A DNA stretch of 64,000 nucleotides from Burkholderiales bacterium. Its GTDB lineage: Bacteria > Pseudomonadota > Gammaproteobacteria > Burkholderiales > Burkholderiaceae_C. Position 1 is the stretch's first letter, and each line of letters starts with the position of its first letter. A program made the position numbers and the translations under genes. The stretch spans positions 310,001 through 374,000 of the forward strand of contig JACRPO010000009.1 in NCBI GenBank assembly GCA_016223165.1. The letters are read 5' to 3'. Shown piece by piece: positions 17,921-25,864 of the stretch. Under the pieces are notes generated by a model that did no database searches, was not told the origin of the DNA, and was given only the letters and a program-made list of their open reading frames with translations.

Positions 17921-18305
17921 ACCCGGCGTTCATCACGGCCGTGCCGTAGCCTGCCAGCACCGGATCTGCCGTCAACAGGATCAGCGGTTCGGCCTGCGCC
18001 TGCGCCACCAGCAGACGATCGAATGGATCGCGGTGGATCGGTGGCAGCGCCTCCACGCGCAACGCGTGCGCGGGGCGGATGTCCAGGCGGGCATAGCCGG
18101 CTTCATCGAATGCCGCCAGCGCCTGCCCCGCGCTGACCGGCATCGATCCCTTGGCCAGCGCGTGCTTGATCGCGATCTCCCACAGCGTTGCGACGCTGAC
18201 GAAGACCTCGTCGGCCGCCAGGATGGCTTCGGCCGCCCGCGCCGGCAGCGCCCTGCTGCCGATGACGGCCCACAACGCGATATGGGTGTCCAGCAGCAGC
18301 CGCAT
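17919..18305 (-). CDS. PIN-domain toxin, VapC type
   Basis: This 128-residue protein has the PIN ribonuclease pattern. The first acidic residue lies in MRLLLDTHIALWAV, a middle acidic Glu in TLWEIAIKHALAKG, and later acidic residues in IHRDPFDRLLVAQAQAEPLILLTADP, which together form the Mg-binding site. VapC toxins cleave tRNA or rRNA and are neutralised by a small antitoxin. The antitoxin gene ends 16 bp upstream on the same strand, giving the usual antitoxin-first order. The ATG at 18305 begins the conserved LLLDTH strand directly. Confidence 0.9.
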   Translation of the reverse strand: MRLLLDTHIALWAVIGSRALPARAAEAILAADEVFVSVATLWEIAIKHALAKGSMPVSAGQALAAFDEAGYARLDIRPAHALRVEALPPIHRDPFDRLLVAQAQAEPLILLTADPVLAGYGTAVMNAG

Positions 18306-18321
18306 GGGTAACCGGCCGCGC

Positions 18322-18570
18322 TCAACCGCCGGCGAAGAGCCGCGCGATCTCGGCATTGGCGGCATCGATGTCGGCCGGCACGCGGAAGCGCCCCTTGGCG
18401 ACGCCGATGCGGCGGCTCTTGTCGGCGCCGGGGGCTCTCAGCGGAACCAGGCGCGCCGCCGGTCGGCCGTTGCGCGCAATCACGAATTCGGTGGCGGACC
18501 CGTCTTCCAGCGCCTGCACCAGGCGCGACAGGCTGGTCTTGGCGTCGAGCATGTTGACGAGCGTGTCCAT
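18322..18570 (-). CDS. Antitoxin of the Phd/YefM type
   Basis: This 82-residue protein matches Phd/YefM-type antitoxins: an N-terminal strand-helix DNA-binding part (LDAKTSLSRLVQALEDGSA), then EFVIARNGRPAARLVPL, with the conserved Asn-Gly-Arg-Pro turn. The C-terminal tail (RFRVPADIDAANAEIARLF) is the piece expected to wrap the PIN toxin. I chose the ATG at 18570, with AAGGG upstream, over a TTG four codons earlier. It forms an operon with the PIN toxin and probably represses itself. Confidence 0.88.
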   Translation of the reverse strand: MDTLVNMLDAKTSLSRLVQALEDGSATEFVIARNGRPAARLVPLRAPGADKSRRIGVAKGRFRVPADIDAANAEIARLFAGG

Positions 18571-18702
18571 GGAGCCCTTCAACGGGGTTAGTCAGGATTG
18601 GCCAAGTGTACCGGTCGCGGCCACTCGCATCAATGGGAGAGCGAGCAGGTCGCCACCATCCCACCTCAGGACTCGCAAGCAGGCCGCGCGCGAACCTCGC
18701 GG

Positions 18703-19320
18703 TCAAGCCTTGGTGCTGGGCTTGAAGATGTGGATGGTCTCGCCTCGCGCCAGCATCTCCACCAGCTGCGCGATGCGCCTTGCGCGCGTCTCGGCCTTCA
18801 CGGCCGTCTGTATGCGCCACAGCACCGCGTAGCGATTGGCCGCGTTGACCGTTGCAAAGAAGGCTTGGGCCCTCGGCTCGGCTTGCAGCGCCACCAACAG
18901 GTCCTCGGGCACCGCGGACGTGCGCGCTCCGTCGTAGGCCTGGGCCCAGCGTCCGTCGGCCTTGGCGGCCTCGATCTGCGCGTAGCCCGGCGCCCGCATG
19001 CGGCCCGCCTCGATGAGCGCCGCGACCTTGTCGACGTTGATCTTCGACCAGATGCTGCGCGCGCGCCGCGGCGTGAAGCGCTGGAGGAAGTGCTGGTCGT
19101 CGAGGCCCTTCTTCTGGCCGTCGATCCAGCCCCAACAGAGCGCAATCTCCACCGCCTCGGGGTAGGTGACGCTGGGTTCATTGGCGCCCCGCTTGGCAAT
19201 CTTCAGCCAGAGGCCGTCGGAGGTGGCGTGATTCTTCTTCAGCCAGGTCTCGAAAGCCTTGGCGCTCTTGAACAAGGTCGGGAAGACGTCGGGCCGGATG
19301 GCGGACTTGGCGGCGGGCAT
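18703..19320 (-). CDS. YdeI/OmpD-associated family protein
   Basis: This 205-residue protein shows the family's markers: a helical start with FETWLKKNHATSDGLWLKIAKRG, the signature YPEAVEIALCWGWIDGQKK near residues 54-72, and FTPRRARSIWSKINVDKVAALIEAGRM. The C-terminal part (FFATVNAANRYAVLWRIQTAVKAETRARRIAQLVEMLARGE) is a second helical segment found in many members. The family is linked to stress and cationic-peptide tolerance in some species, but its biochemical role is not established. It stands 5 bp downstream of the ABC permease gene, so it may be cotranscribed with the exporter. Confidence 0.88.
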   Translation of the reverse strand: MPAAKSAIRPDVFPTLFKSAKAFETWLKKNHATSDGLWLKIAKRGANEPSVTYPEAVEIALCWGWIDGQKKGLDDQHFLQRFTPRRARSIWSKINVDKVAALIEAGRMRAPGYAQIEAAKADGRWAQAYDGARTSAVPEDLLVALQAEPRAQAFFATVNAANRYAVLWRIQTAVKAETRARRIAQLVEMLARGETIHIFKPSTKA

Positions 19321-19325
19321 CGCGT

Positions 19326-20120
19326 TCACTGCTTCAACCGGTAGCCGGTGCGGAAGATCCAGCTGACGGCGACCATGCAGACCGCCAGCAGCCCGAGTGT
19401 CGCCGCGAGGCTCCAGCCGACCCCGACATCGGCCTGGCCGAAGAAGGACCAGCGAAAGCCGTCGACGAGGTAGACGACCGGGTTGAAGAGCGTCACGGTG
19501 CGCCAGAACGGCGGCAGCATGTCGATCGAATAGAACGCGCCGCCGAGGAAGGTCAGCGGCGTGATCACGAGCATCGGGATCAACTGCAGCTGCTCGAAAC
19601 CCTTGGCCCAGATGCCGATGATGAAGCCGAACAGGCTGAACGTCAGCGAGGTCAGCACCAGGAAGCCGACCATCCATGCCGGATGCTCGATGTGCATGCG
19701 CACGAACAGGCTCGAGGTCGCGAGGATCACGAGGCCGATGACGACCGACTTCGACGCCGCCGCACCGACGTAGGCCAGCACGATCTCGACCGGCGAGACC
19801 GGTGCGGACAGCAGTTCGTACACCGTGCCGGTGAAGCGCGGAAAGTAGATGGCGAACGATGCGTTCGACAGGCTCTGCGTCAGCAACGACAACATGATCA
19901 GCCCGGGCACGATGAACGCGCCGTAGTCGACGCCGCCCACCTGCGGGATGCGCGAGCCGATCGCCGAGCCGAAGACGATGAAGTACAGCGAAGTCGTCAT
20001 CACCGGCGCGATCAGGCTCTGGCCGATCGTGCGGAAGAAGCGCGCCATCTCGGTGCGGTAGATCGCGACCACCGCGTGGCGGTTGAAGCGCAGGACCGGG
20101 GCACTCATTGGGGCATTCAC
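19326..20120 (-). CDS. ABC-2 type exporter permease (YadH-like)
   Basis: This 264-residue integral membrane protein has six predicted transmembrane segments, with the first long hydrophobic stretch at [17 protein letters not shown]. Conserved ABC-2 features include [26 protein letters not shown] in the cytoplasmic coupling region and [30 protein letters not shown] before the last helices. It pairs with the ATPase gene immediately upstream, which it overlaps by four bases (ATGA). The exported substrate is unknown. YadGH-like exporters carry lipids, polysaccharides or drugs. Confidence 0.92.
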   Translation of the reverse strand: MNAPMSAPVLRFNRHAVVAIYRTEMARFFRTIGQSLIAPVMTTSLYFIVFGSAIGSRIPQVGGVDYGAFIVPGLIMLSLLTQSLSNASFAIYFPRFTGTVYELLSAPVSPVEIVLAYVGAAASKSVVIGLVILATSSLFVRMHIEHPAWMVGFLVLTSLTFSLFGFIIGIWAKGFEQLQLIPMLVITPLTFLGGAFYSIDMLPPFWRTVTLFNPVVYLVDGFRWSFFGQADVGVGWSLAATLGLLAVCMVAVSWIFRTGYRLKQ

Positions 20121-21082
20121 CGGGCGGCCTCCGGCGCGGCGCGGCGGCTCACGAGGCCGACGAAGATTTCCTCCAGCGAGGTCTTGTGCGACTCGACGTC
20201 CCGGACGGCGACGCCGCTCGTCGCGAGGCCGGCCAGCAGCGCGCCGACGCTGTCGCCGTTGTCGCCGCTGGCGCCCATCTGGTATTCGAGCCGGCGTCCG
20301 CCGTCCGTCAAGTCGAGCGGCCAGCCGGCCAGCGCCGGCGGCAGCGCCGGCAGCGGCTGCGCCAGCTCGATGCGCAGCACGCGCTTGCCGAGCTTCTTCA
20401 TCAGCGTGCGCTTGTCCTCGACGACGATCAGCTCGCCCTCGTGAATGACGCCGACGCGGTCGGCCATCTCTTCGGCTTCCTCGATGTAGTGGGTCGTCAG
20501 GATGATCGTCACGCCGCGCTCACGCAGCCGGCGCACCAGGCCCCACATCTCGCGCCGCAGCTCGACGTCGACGCCGGCGGTCGGCTCGTCGAGGAACAGG
20601 ATCGACGGCTCGTGCGACAGCGCCTTGGCGATCATCAGGCGCCGCTTCATGCCGCCAGACAAGGTCATCAGCCGCGCGTCGCGCTTGTCCCACAGCGACA
20701 GGTCGCGCAGCACCGTCTCCAGGTGCGCCGGGTCGGGCGCCTTGCCGAACAGCCCACGGCTGAACCGCACGGTGTTCCAGACGGTCTCGAAGGCGTCGGT
20801 CGTCAGCTCCTGCGGCACCAGGCCGATGCACGAGCGCGTCGCGCGCCAGTCGCGCACGATGTCCATCCCGTCGACGGTGACGCCACCCCCGCTCGGCGTG
20901 ACGATGCCGCAGACGATGCTGATCAGAGTCGTCTTGCCCGCGCCGTTCGGGCCGAGCAGCGCGAAGATCTCGCCACGACGGATCTCGAGATCAACGTGCT
21001 TGAGGGCCTGGTGACCGGTCGCGTAGCGCTTGGACAGCGCGCGCATCGAGACCGCGATCGGGTTGAGGTCTGGGCGCTGCAT
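20117..21082 (-). CDS. ABC exporter ATP-binding protein (YadG/CcmA-like)
   Basis: This 321-residue ATPase has all the ABC motifs: Walker [11 protein letters not shown], a Q-loop region at LVPQE, the signature [15 protein letters not shown], Walker [13 protein letters not shown], and the switch His in [12 protein letters not shown]. The extra 85 residues at the C-terminus, with a beta-rich [17 protein letters not shown] segment, are usual for drug/polysaccharide-type exporters (DUF4162-like). It overlaps the permease gene by four bases, so the two are translationally coupled and act as a homodimeric or 2+2 exporter at the inner membrane. Confidence 0.93.
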   Translation of the reverse strand: MQRPDLNPIAVSMRALSKRYATGHQALKHVDLEIRRGEIFALLGPNGAGKTTLISIVCGIVTPSGGGVTVDGMDIVRDWRATRSCIGLVPQELTTDAFETVWNTVRFSRGLFGKAPDPAHLETVLRDLSLWDKRDARLMTLSGGMKRRLMIAKALSHEPSILFLDEPTAGVDVELRREMWGLVRRLRERGVTIILTTHYIEEAEEMADRVGVIHEGELIVVEDKRTLMKKLGKRVLRIELAQPLPALPPALAGWPLDLTDGGRRLEYQMGASGDNGDSVGALLAGLATSGVAVRDVESHKTSLEEIFVGLVSRRAAPEAAR

Positions 21083-21127
21083 CGAGTGTCAGTGTGGCAC
21101 GGCCGCAAATCACTGGTCCGACAACGC

Positions 21128-22405
21128 TCATGCCACCGCAGCGGCCATCTGCCGCCGTGGCAGCCGCGTGAACCCCAGCGCGGCCAGGAAGGCGCCGATG
21201 CCCAGCGCGAACGCGCCGATGAAGAGCCACGCATAGCTGGAAAACGAGTCGTAGATCAGCCCGCCCAGCGCGGGGCCCAGCGCCATGCCGAGGCTGCTGG
21301 CCATCGTGGTGCCGCCGATCACCGTGCCCATCATGCGCAGCGGAAAATTCTCGCGCGCGATCACGGCAAACAGCGGCATCACGCCCGCATAGGTGAAACC
21401 GAACAACGCGGCGACGGTGTAGAGGCTCCCCAGCTCGCGCGCGGCCACATAGCCCAGCGCCACCACGGCCTGGGCGAGCAGCGCCAGCACCAGGACGCGC
21501 GCGGCGCCGAAGCGGTCGCCCAGCAGCCCGAACACGAGGCGGCCGCCCATGCCCGCAAGTCCTTCCAGGCTGTAGATCGACACGGCAGCCATGAGCGGAA
21601 TGCCGCAGGTGACCGCGTAGCTCACGGTGTGGAAGATCGGCCCGGAGTGCGTGGCGCAGCTCAGGAAGCTCGTCAGGACCAGGATCACGAAGGGCGCGGA
21701 GCGCAGCGCTTGCCCGACGGACAGGGCCGGGTCATGAGCGGCATGAGCAGCATGGGCGGATCGAGCGGCGCCCGGTGCGGCGGTGGCCGCCGCGCCTGGC
21801 ACGGCTGCGGCTTGCGCCAGCGCGGGCGGGCGGCGCACCAGCAGCGCCGCGGGCACCATGATGCTCGCCACGAGAGCCGCGATGATCTGCAGCGAGGTGC
21901 GCCAGTCGTAGATCTGCACCAGCCACGCGGCCAACGGCGACATGGTCATCGGCGCCATGCCCATGCCGGCCGACACCAGCGACACCGCCAGGCTGCGGCG
22001 CGTGTCGAACCAACCGGTGACGCAGGCCATCGTCGGCGCGAAGATCGCCGCCGCGCTGATGCCGACGACGACGCCGAACAACAGCTGGAACGCCACGAGC
22101 GATGTCGCCAGGCTGGCCAGCGCGAGCCCGGCACAGAGCAGCAGCGAACCCGCCAGCACCACGATGCGTGGGCCCACGCGGTCGGAAAGCGAGCCCCAGG
22201 CCATGCTGCCGAGCGCGAGCGCCACGAAGGCGAGCGTCATGGCGGTGGAGATCCCCGTGGTGGACCACCCCGTGTCCTGAGCGATCGGCCGCAGCAACAC
22301 CGGCAGCGAGAAGAGCCCGCCGATCGCCACGCAGCCGAGCATGCCGCCCGCAGCAACGATGACCCAACGGTAGTGCTCGCGCAGTGCGTTCGTCCAAGAA
22401 GGCAT
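21128..22405 (-). CDS. MFS transporter
   Basis: This 425-residue protein has about twelve hydrophobic segments and the MFS loop 2-3 motif as [18 protein letters not shown] near residues 66-83. The central loop (about 190-235) carries a 9-bp DNA repeat that reads HAAHAAHDP. The second half includes [22 protein letters not shown], the mirrored motif. Its pattern fits the oxalate/formate or monocarboxylate-type MFS group, but the substrate cannot be read from the sequence. It stands alone between the ABC exporter and a YciI-like gene. Confidence 0.88.
   Translation of the reverse strand: MPSWTNALREHYRWVIVAAGGMLGCVAIGGLFSLPVLLRPIAQDTGWSTTGISTAMTLAFVALALGSMAWGSLSDRVGPRIVVLAGSLLLCAGLALASLATSLVAFQLLFGVVVGISAAAIFAPTMACVTGWFDTRRSLAVSLVSAGMGMAPMTMSPLAAWLVQIYDWRTSLQIIAALVASIMVPAALLVRRPPALAQAAAVPGAAATAAPGAARSAHAAHAAHDPALSVGQALRSAPFVILVLTSFLSCATHSGPIFHTVSYAVTCGIPLMAAVSIYSLEGLAGMGGRLVFGLLGDRFGAARVLVLALLAQAVVALGYVAARELGSLYTVAALFGFTYAGVMPLFAVIARENFPLRMMGTVIGGTTMASSLGMALGPALGGLIYDSFSSYAWLFIGAFALGIGAFLAALGFTRLPRRQMAAAVA
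21733..21759. repeat. 9-bp in-frame tandem repeat in the MFS central loop
   Basis: Units CATGAGCGG, CATGAGCAG and CATGGGCGG lie end to end and encode a His-Ala-Ala-type repeat in the cytoplasmic loop between the two halves of the transporter. Confidence 0.7.
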
Positions 22406-22498
22406 GGCAGCTCCTTTGCTGATCTGGTGTGACTCGACGTCAGGCTATTGCGGCCTGACCGACGGCGTGAGTAACAAGCGTGGCGTGATTGCGTGCAA

Positions 22499-22867
22499 TC
22501 AGGGCTTGCCGCCGAACTCCGGCCCGTCGAGCTGGCGCACCTCGCACTCGACGTCCCAATCGGTACCGTGCACCTTGAGGAATCGCCGCGTCAGCTCGAC
22601 CGCCTCCGCCCTGGACTGCGCCTCGAGGATGGCGTAGCCGCCGATCACCTCTTTGGTCTCGGAGAACGGGCCATCCACCACTGACAGCTTGCCTCCGCGG
22701 TGCAGCCGCACGCGCACGCCTTCCGCTGTGGGCCGCAGCCCCGCGGTGCTCACCAGCTGTCCTGTGCCGGTGAGCTCCTCGATCAGCTTGCCCATGTCGG
22801 CCATCAGTTGTTCGCTGGGCACTTGGCCGGCGGTTTCGTCGATGCGGATCATCGAAATGAATCGCAT
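22499..22867 (-). CDS. YciI-like protein (DGPF type)
   Basis: This 122-residue protein has the dimeric alpha-beta fold of YCII-related proteins: MRFISMIRIDE at the start, LVSTAGLRPTAEGVRVR, the VVDGPFSETKEVIGGYAILEAQSRAEAVELTRRF segment with the Asp-Gly-Pro-Phe motif, and a final DVECEVRQL. Many members sit near extracytoplasmic sigma factors, but none is seen here. AGGAG lies 8 bp before the ATG at 22867. A GTG two codons earlier is possible but too close to the Shine-Dalgarno. The function is not known. Confidence 0.88.
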   Translation of the reverse strand: MRFISMIRIDETAGQVPSEQLMADMGKLIEELTGTGQLVSTAGLRPTAEGVRVRLHRGGKLSVVDGPFSETKEVIGGYAILEAQSRAEAVELTRRFLKVHGTDWDVECEVRQLDGPEFGGKP

Positions 22868-23281
22868 GGTCACGTCTCCTGGGTCGTGGTGCGGCGGAAC
22901 GATTCCGCCGCCTCACCCCCACGACGAACGAAGACCAGCCGGATCGACACCCGCGGACGGCACGACCAGCCCTTCACACCACGCGGGGCGACGAACCCGG
23001 TGTTTCGATCTCCGCTCGTCAAACGGCCATCGCCTCCGCAAGGCAGCGGGCCCGAGTGCCGCCGCAGCCAAGCGCCAATGCCCTCGGGCCCGCTGCTTGG
23101 CCGCACCAACGGCGGCATGCCCGCTGCCTCGCCGCACCCGCGGTGGAGTGCCGGGCAGGCGATCGGGACACGGCCCGCGCATGCGCTGAGAGTCATCGTC
23201 GCGGTCGACCCCCTCGTGGACGTCGTGCGCCGCCACGTGCACTTGACCCCGAGCGTTGCGAAGGTCATCAGGGGCGACTTC
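22868..23281. other. 414-bp gap holding one copy of a dispersed repeat
   Basis: No well-supported gene is seen. The middle holds repeat copy A (23054-23124). Around it, GCGGGCCCGAG and CTCGGGCCCGC form 11-bp inverted arms (about 23047 and 23082). The last 90 bases read in frame into the HTH gene and may be its true N-terminus, starting from a GTG or TTG codon. Confidence 0.5.
23054..23124. repeat. Dispersed 71-bp intergenic repeat, copy A
   Basis: By eye this stretch matches 25765-25835 at about 63 of 71 positions with no gap, beginning GAGTGCCGCCGCAGCCAAGC in both. Both copies are outside genes and in the same orientation. Confidence 0.7.
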
Positions 23282-23581
23282 ATGCGCCTGTTCCAGAACC
23301 CGGCATTTGCTCCGGCCACGGCAATCGCCAAACGCGAACCCGCGGCAGGCACCGACCCGATCCTGACGACCCAGGAAGCGGCCGATCTCGTCGGCGTGTC
23401 ACGTCCCTACCTCGTGGCGCGCATCGAAGCCGGCGACATCCCCCTGCACCAGCAGGTGGGGAACCAACGGCGCGTCCTGAAGTCGGCCGTGCTCGCCTGG
23501 CATCGCCGAGAGCAGGCCCGCCGCCGCCGGGCGCTCGGACAGCTTGGCGCAGACCTCGACAGCGAGATCTTCGCGGGCTGA
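23282..23581 (+). CDS. Excisionase-like HTH protein, probable orphan antitoxin
   Basis: This 99-residue protein contains a MerR/excisionase-type winged helix: LTTQEAADLVGVSRPYLVARIEAGDIPLHQQVGNQRRVLKSAVLAWHRREQARRRRALGQL at residues 28-88. The pattern is that of antitoxins paired with PIN toxins of another group, where ILTTQEAADLLGVSRP is highly recurrent. No PIN gene follows; the next 190 bases hold nothing recognisable, so the toxin seems lost or was never here. The start is uncertain: an in-frame GTG or TTG some 40-90 bases upstream could add residues. It lies opposite to its neighbours. Confidence 0.65.
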   Translation: MRLFQNPAFAPATAIAKREPAAGTDPILTTQEAADLVGVSRPYLVARIEAGDIPLHQQVGNQRRVLKSAVLAWHRREQARRRRALGQLGADLDSEIFAG

Positions 23582-23774
23582 TCGAGCGAACTGAGCCGCG
23601 CCCTCGTCGACACCGGCCGCAAACCTGACCGAGCTGCGGCTGTCAGGTGTGAGTGCAGCGGCCGGACGCCTTCCTGCCAACGGGCACAGGGCCCCGTACA
23701 GCAAAGACCAGGGTGCGATGCGCTTGCGTTGAAGCCGGCGCCAACGCGCGCGATCCGGCGCGCGTTCGCGCCCC

Positions 23775-23794
23775 GCTCAGGAAGCCCCGGGCTC
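23775..23794. repeat. 20-bp sequence shared with 17901-17920
   Basis: The second identical copy of GCTCAGGAAGCCCCGGGCTC. Here it encodes the last residues and stop codon of the small membrane protein on the minus strand, whereas at 17901 it lies just beyond the PIN toxin stop. Confidence 0.5.
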
Positions 23795-23992
23795 CCCGCC
23801 GCCTGCGCGCTTGCGCTCGACGAAGCTCACCGCGGCGTCGAGCACGTACCAGGTCAGCAGGAAGCCGCCCGCCTCGAGCAGGAAGCTGTGCCACTTGTAG
23901 AACACCTCGGCTATCGCCAGCGCCCCCACCAGCGTGGGCGCATGACGCACCAGCAACTGGCGCGCCGGCAGGCGGGAAATCAGCGAGTACAT
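23777..23992 (-). CDS. Small membrane protein of unknown function
   Basis: This 71-residue protein has one or two hydrophobic segments (LVGALAIAEVFY and FLLEAGGFLLTWYVLDAAVSFV) and a charged C-terminus (ERKRAGGGEPGAS). A clear GGAG lies before the ATG at 23992. It is the last gene of a three-gene minus-strand operon, 31 bp after the 403-residue protein. It could be a holin-like or anchoring subunit, but no family was recognised. Confidence 0.6.
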   Translation of the reverse strand: MYSLISRLPARQLLVRHAPTLVGALAIAEVFYKWHSFLLEAGGFLLTWYVLDAAVSFVERKRAGGGEPGAS

Positions 23993-24023
23993 GGTTCGTA
24001 TCTCCTGTGGGGTTGCAGGCGAA

Positions 24024-25235
24024 TCAAAGGCGGAAGCGCACGTAGCGCGGCTCGATGTTGCGGCGCGCGGTGCCGCCTTGCAGCGTGTAGCCCGAGGCCA
24101 CCCATTGGGCCGGGCTGGCATGGTGTCGCACGCAGGAGAGGTAGTCGCCCCAGGCCTGGTTCGGTGGCCCGTGCGAACTGGTGGCGCTGAGCGCCGTGCT
24201 CCAGCCCGTGGCCGTCTTCACCCCGACCACGTGCCCCGGATGGCGCGTGCCACCGCCGTAGAAGGCGGTGAAGCCCACCTCCCCTTGCTCGTTCGACGAG
24301 GCGGCGGGGTACGCCCAGCCCGAGGTGCGGCTCCAGATGTCGGGCTCGTCGATCAGCGCCTTGTTCGACTCCTTCATGCGCGCCACGCGGATGTACGGCA
24401 GCGGGTGGCTGCCGTCGCGGTTGGCCGACCACATGAAGCCGATGGTGCCGGCACCCACCCAGGCGCCGGTGATGCGCGAGTCGACGCGGCCCAGCCAGTT
24501 GACCCCGCCCGGCCCCGGCGCCGAATAGGCCCCGCCCGACCACGCGCGCACGTTGACGTCCTTCCACGTGATGCCGGCGGCGCTGTCGGGCCATTGCAGC
24601 ACGCGGATCTGCGAGGCGCTGTTGTGGCTGCCCATGTACATCGTGCCGACGGCACCGCGCGTGAGCCTGATCGAGCCGTTGCTGGTGGTGGCCCAGAAAC
24701 GGTAGCCGAGCGAGGTGCCCGCGGCCAGCGTCGCCAGCGGAAAGCGGAACACCACCGCGCGCTGCCACTGGTCGTTGGCGTTGAACATGTTGAAGGTGAC
24801 GAACAGGTTGGCGTTGGTGCACGCCATGTCGGGGTAGTCGAACCAGTTGTTCGTCCACGCGCTGTTGACGCCGCTGGGGGTGAAGTCCCACCAGTACCAG
24901 TTGCCGAAGGTCGCCTCGCGGCTGATGGCCAGCCGGAACAGGTTCTGGCCGTTGCTGCCTTGCACATACTGCAGCAGCCAGATCCAGATGCGGTGGGCCG
25001 GGTTGTAGAGCACGACCTGGTCGCAGCAGAAGCCGCCGGCGCTGGCCGGGAACTTCGTGAACGGGTCGACCAGCGTCCAGTTGGCGCCGGCATTGGTGGA
25101 GCTGCTGGCGAACCAGTTGCCGGTCATGAACAGCTGCCGCTCGTTGGCCGCCGTCGTGGGCTCGCAGACGCTGGAGGTGAGCTGGCTCGTCGCCGAATCC
25201 CCCAGCGCGATGTTCTGAACGAGTGTCAGTGCCAT
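24024..25235 (-). CDS. Predicted beta-propeller-like protein of unknown function
   Basis: This 403-residue protein was not matched to a known family. It is rich in Trp, Asn, Ser and Gly, with repeated strand patterns (FASSSTNAGANWTLVDPF, FCCDQVVLYNPAHRIWIWLLQYV, LPYIRVARMKESNKALID), as in sialidase-like or other five- to seven-bladed propellers. The N-terminus (MALTLVQNIALGDSATSQLTSS) is not a classical signal peptide. A Cys-Cys pair sits near residue 68. GGAGGAA lies about 6 bp before the ATG. It starts 2 bp after the stop of the basic 93-residue gene and is followed by the small membrane gene, so the three are one unit. Composition differs from neighbours, with more Asn and Trp. Confidence 0.65.
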   Translation of the reverse strand: MALTLVQNIALGDSATSQLTSSVCEPTTAANERQLFMTGNWFASSSTNAGANWTLVDPFTKFPASAGGFCCDQVVLYNPAHRIWIWLLQYVQGSNGQNLFRLAISREATFGNWYWWDFTPSGVNSAWTNNWFDYPDMACTNANLFVTFNMFNANDQWQRAVVFRFPLATLAAGTSLGYRFWATTSNGSIRLTRGAVGTMYMGSHNSASQIRVLQWPDSAAGITWKDVNVRAWSGGAYSAPGPGGVNWLGRVDSRITGAWVGAGTIGFMWSANRDGSHPLPYIRVARMKESNKALIDEPDIWSRTSGWAYPAASSNEQGEVGFTAFYGGGTRHPGHVVGVKTATGWSTALSATSSHGPPNQAWGDYLSCVRHHASPAQWVASGYTLQGGTARRNIEPRYVRFRL

Positions 25236-25237
25236 GG

Positions 25238-25519
25238 TCACTTCCTCCCTTTGCGGCCACGCGGATCGGTGGGCTCCGGCACGACCTCGTTGCGCAGCGC
25301 ATCCATCGCGCTTCGGCTCATGATGTCGCCCACCAGCGGCGGGCCGGCCGGCCGGCGCGGGCCGGACTTCAGCCGATCACGCAGGTCCAGTTCCTCCGCG
25401 CTCGGCCGGCTGGGGGTCTTGCGGGCGGCGCGCGCCGTGCCACCGCCGGTGGCGGGCTTGCCGGCATTCTTTCCGGCCGTCGCTGCTTTGCCCGTCTTGC
25501 TGCTTCGTCTCGTGGCCAT
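25238..25519 (-). CDS. Small basic protein of unknown function
   Basis: This 93-residue protein is strongly basic. The N-terminal third is Lys/Ala/Gly-rich (RRSSKTGKAATAGKNAGKPATGG), like histone-H1-type tails. The middle has a short charged helix (SAEELDLRDRLKSGPRR), and the C-terminus ends in PRGRKGRK. It could bind nucleic acid or act as an adaptor for the 403-residue protein that follows 2 bp downstream. AGGAGGA lies a few bases before its ATG, and the ATGCCG hexamer repeat lies 160 bp further upstream. Confidence 0.6.
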   Translation of the reverse strand: MATRRSSKTGKAATAGKNAGKPATGGGTARAARKTPSRPSAEELDLRDRLKSGPRRPAGPPLVGDIMSRSAMDALRNEVVPEPTDPRGRKGRK

Positions 25520-25680
25520 TGAAAGTCCTCCAGGAGAACGCCTGCGAACCGCCGGCGTCGCGAGCGAGTGGAGTCCTGCGGGCGGCGCACGTCAAGCCCT
25601 GGGCGCGGATGCGGCGGCGGGCTATCGACAAGGAGGGGGAGGCTCGAGGCTCGGGCGAGCCGCGTGACTGTGCGCCCGCG

Positions 25681-25728
25681 ATGCCGATGCCGATGCCGAT
25701 GCCGATGCCGATGCCGATGCCGATGCCG
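25681..25728. repeat. Hexamer microsatellite ATGCCG x 8
   Basis: Eight perfect copies of ATGCCG in 48 bp. It lies about 160 bp upstream of the first codon of the 93-residue gene. A perfect hexamer run of this length is a likely slippage site and could vary promoter spacing among cells. Confidence 0.9.
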
Positions 25729-25764
25729 TGCGGCCTGCAAGGCCAGGGCAGCCCGAGCGCCAGC

Positions 25765-25835
25765 GAGTGCCGCCGCAGCCAAGCGCCGACGCCCTCGGGC
25801 CCCCTGCCTTGCCGCGCCGACGGTGGCATGCCCGC
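25765..25835. repeat. Dispersed 71-bp intergenic repeat, copy B
   Basis: The partner of 23054-23124, in the same orientation and of the same length, with about eight substitutions. The central GCCCTCGGGCCC and final GGCATGCCCGC are shared. Confidence 0.7.
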
Positions 25836-25864
25836 CGGCCCCGCCGCGCCACACTGGAGCCCCC

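Larger units (their letters stand above)
25520..25864. other. 345-bp gap with a microsatellite and a dispersed repeat
   Basis: No supported gene is seen. The gap holds the hexamer array (25681-25728) and repeat copy B (25765-25835). It contains the promoter region of the minus-strand operon that starts at 25519, and the end of the TRAP permease gene borders it on the other side. Confidence 0.55.

Noticed and set aside
10096..17922. Long minus-strand open frames opposite TpsA and the caspase protein.
   Set aside because: No motif, no start signal, and the composition of antisense shadow frames. The sense strand has recognised domains throughout.
17919..25519. The toxin-antitoxin and unknown-operon stretch considered as an integrated genomic island.
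   Set aside because: No integrase, tRNA target or clear boundary repeats beyond the short matches noted; evidence is too thin to call an island.
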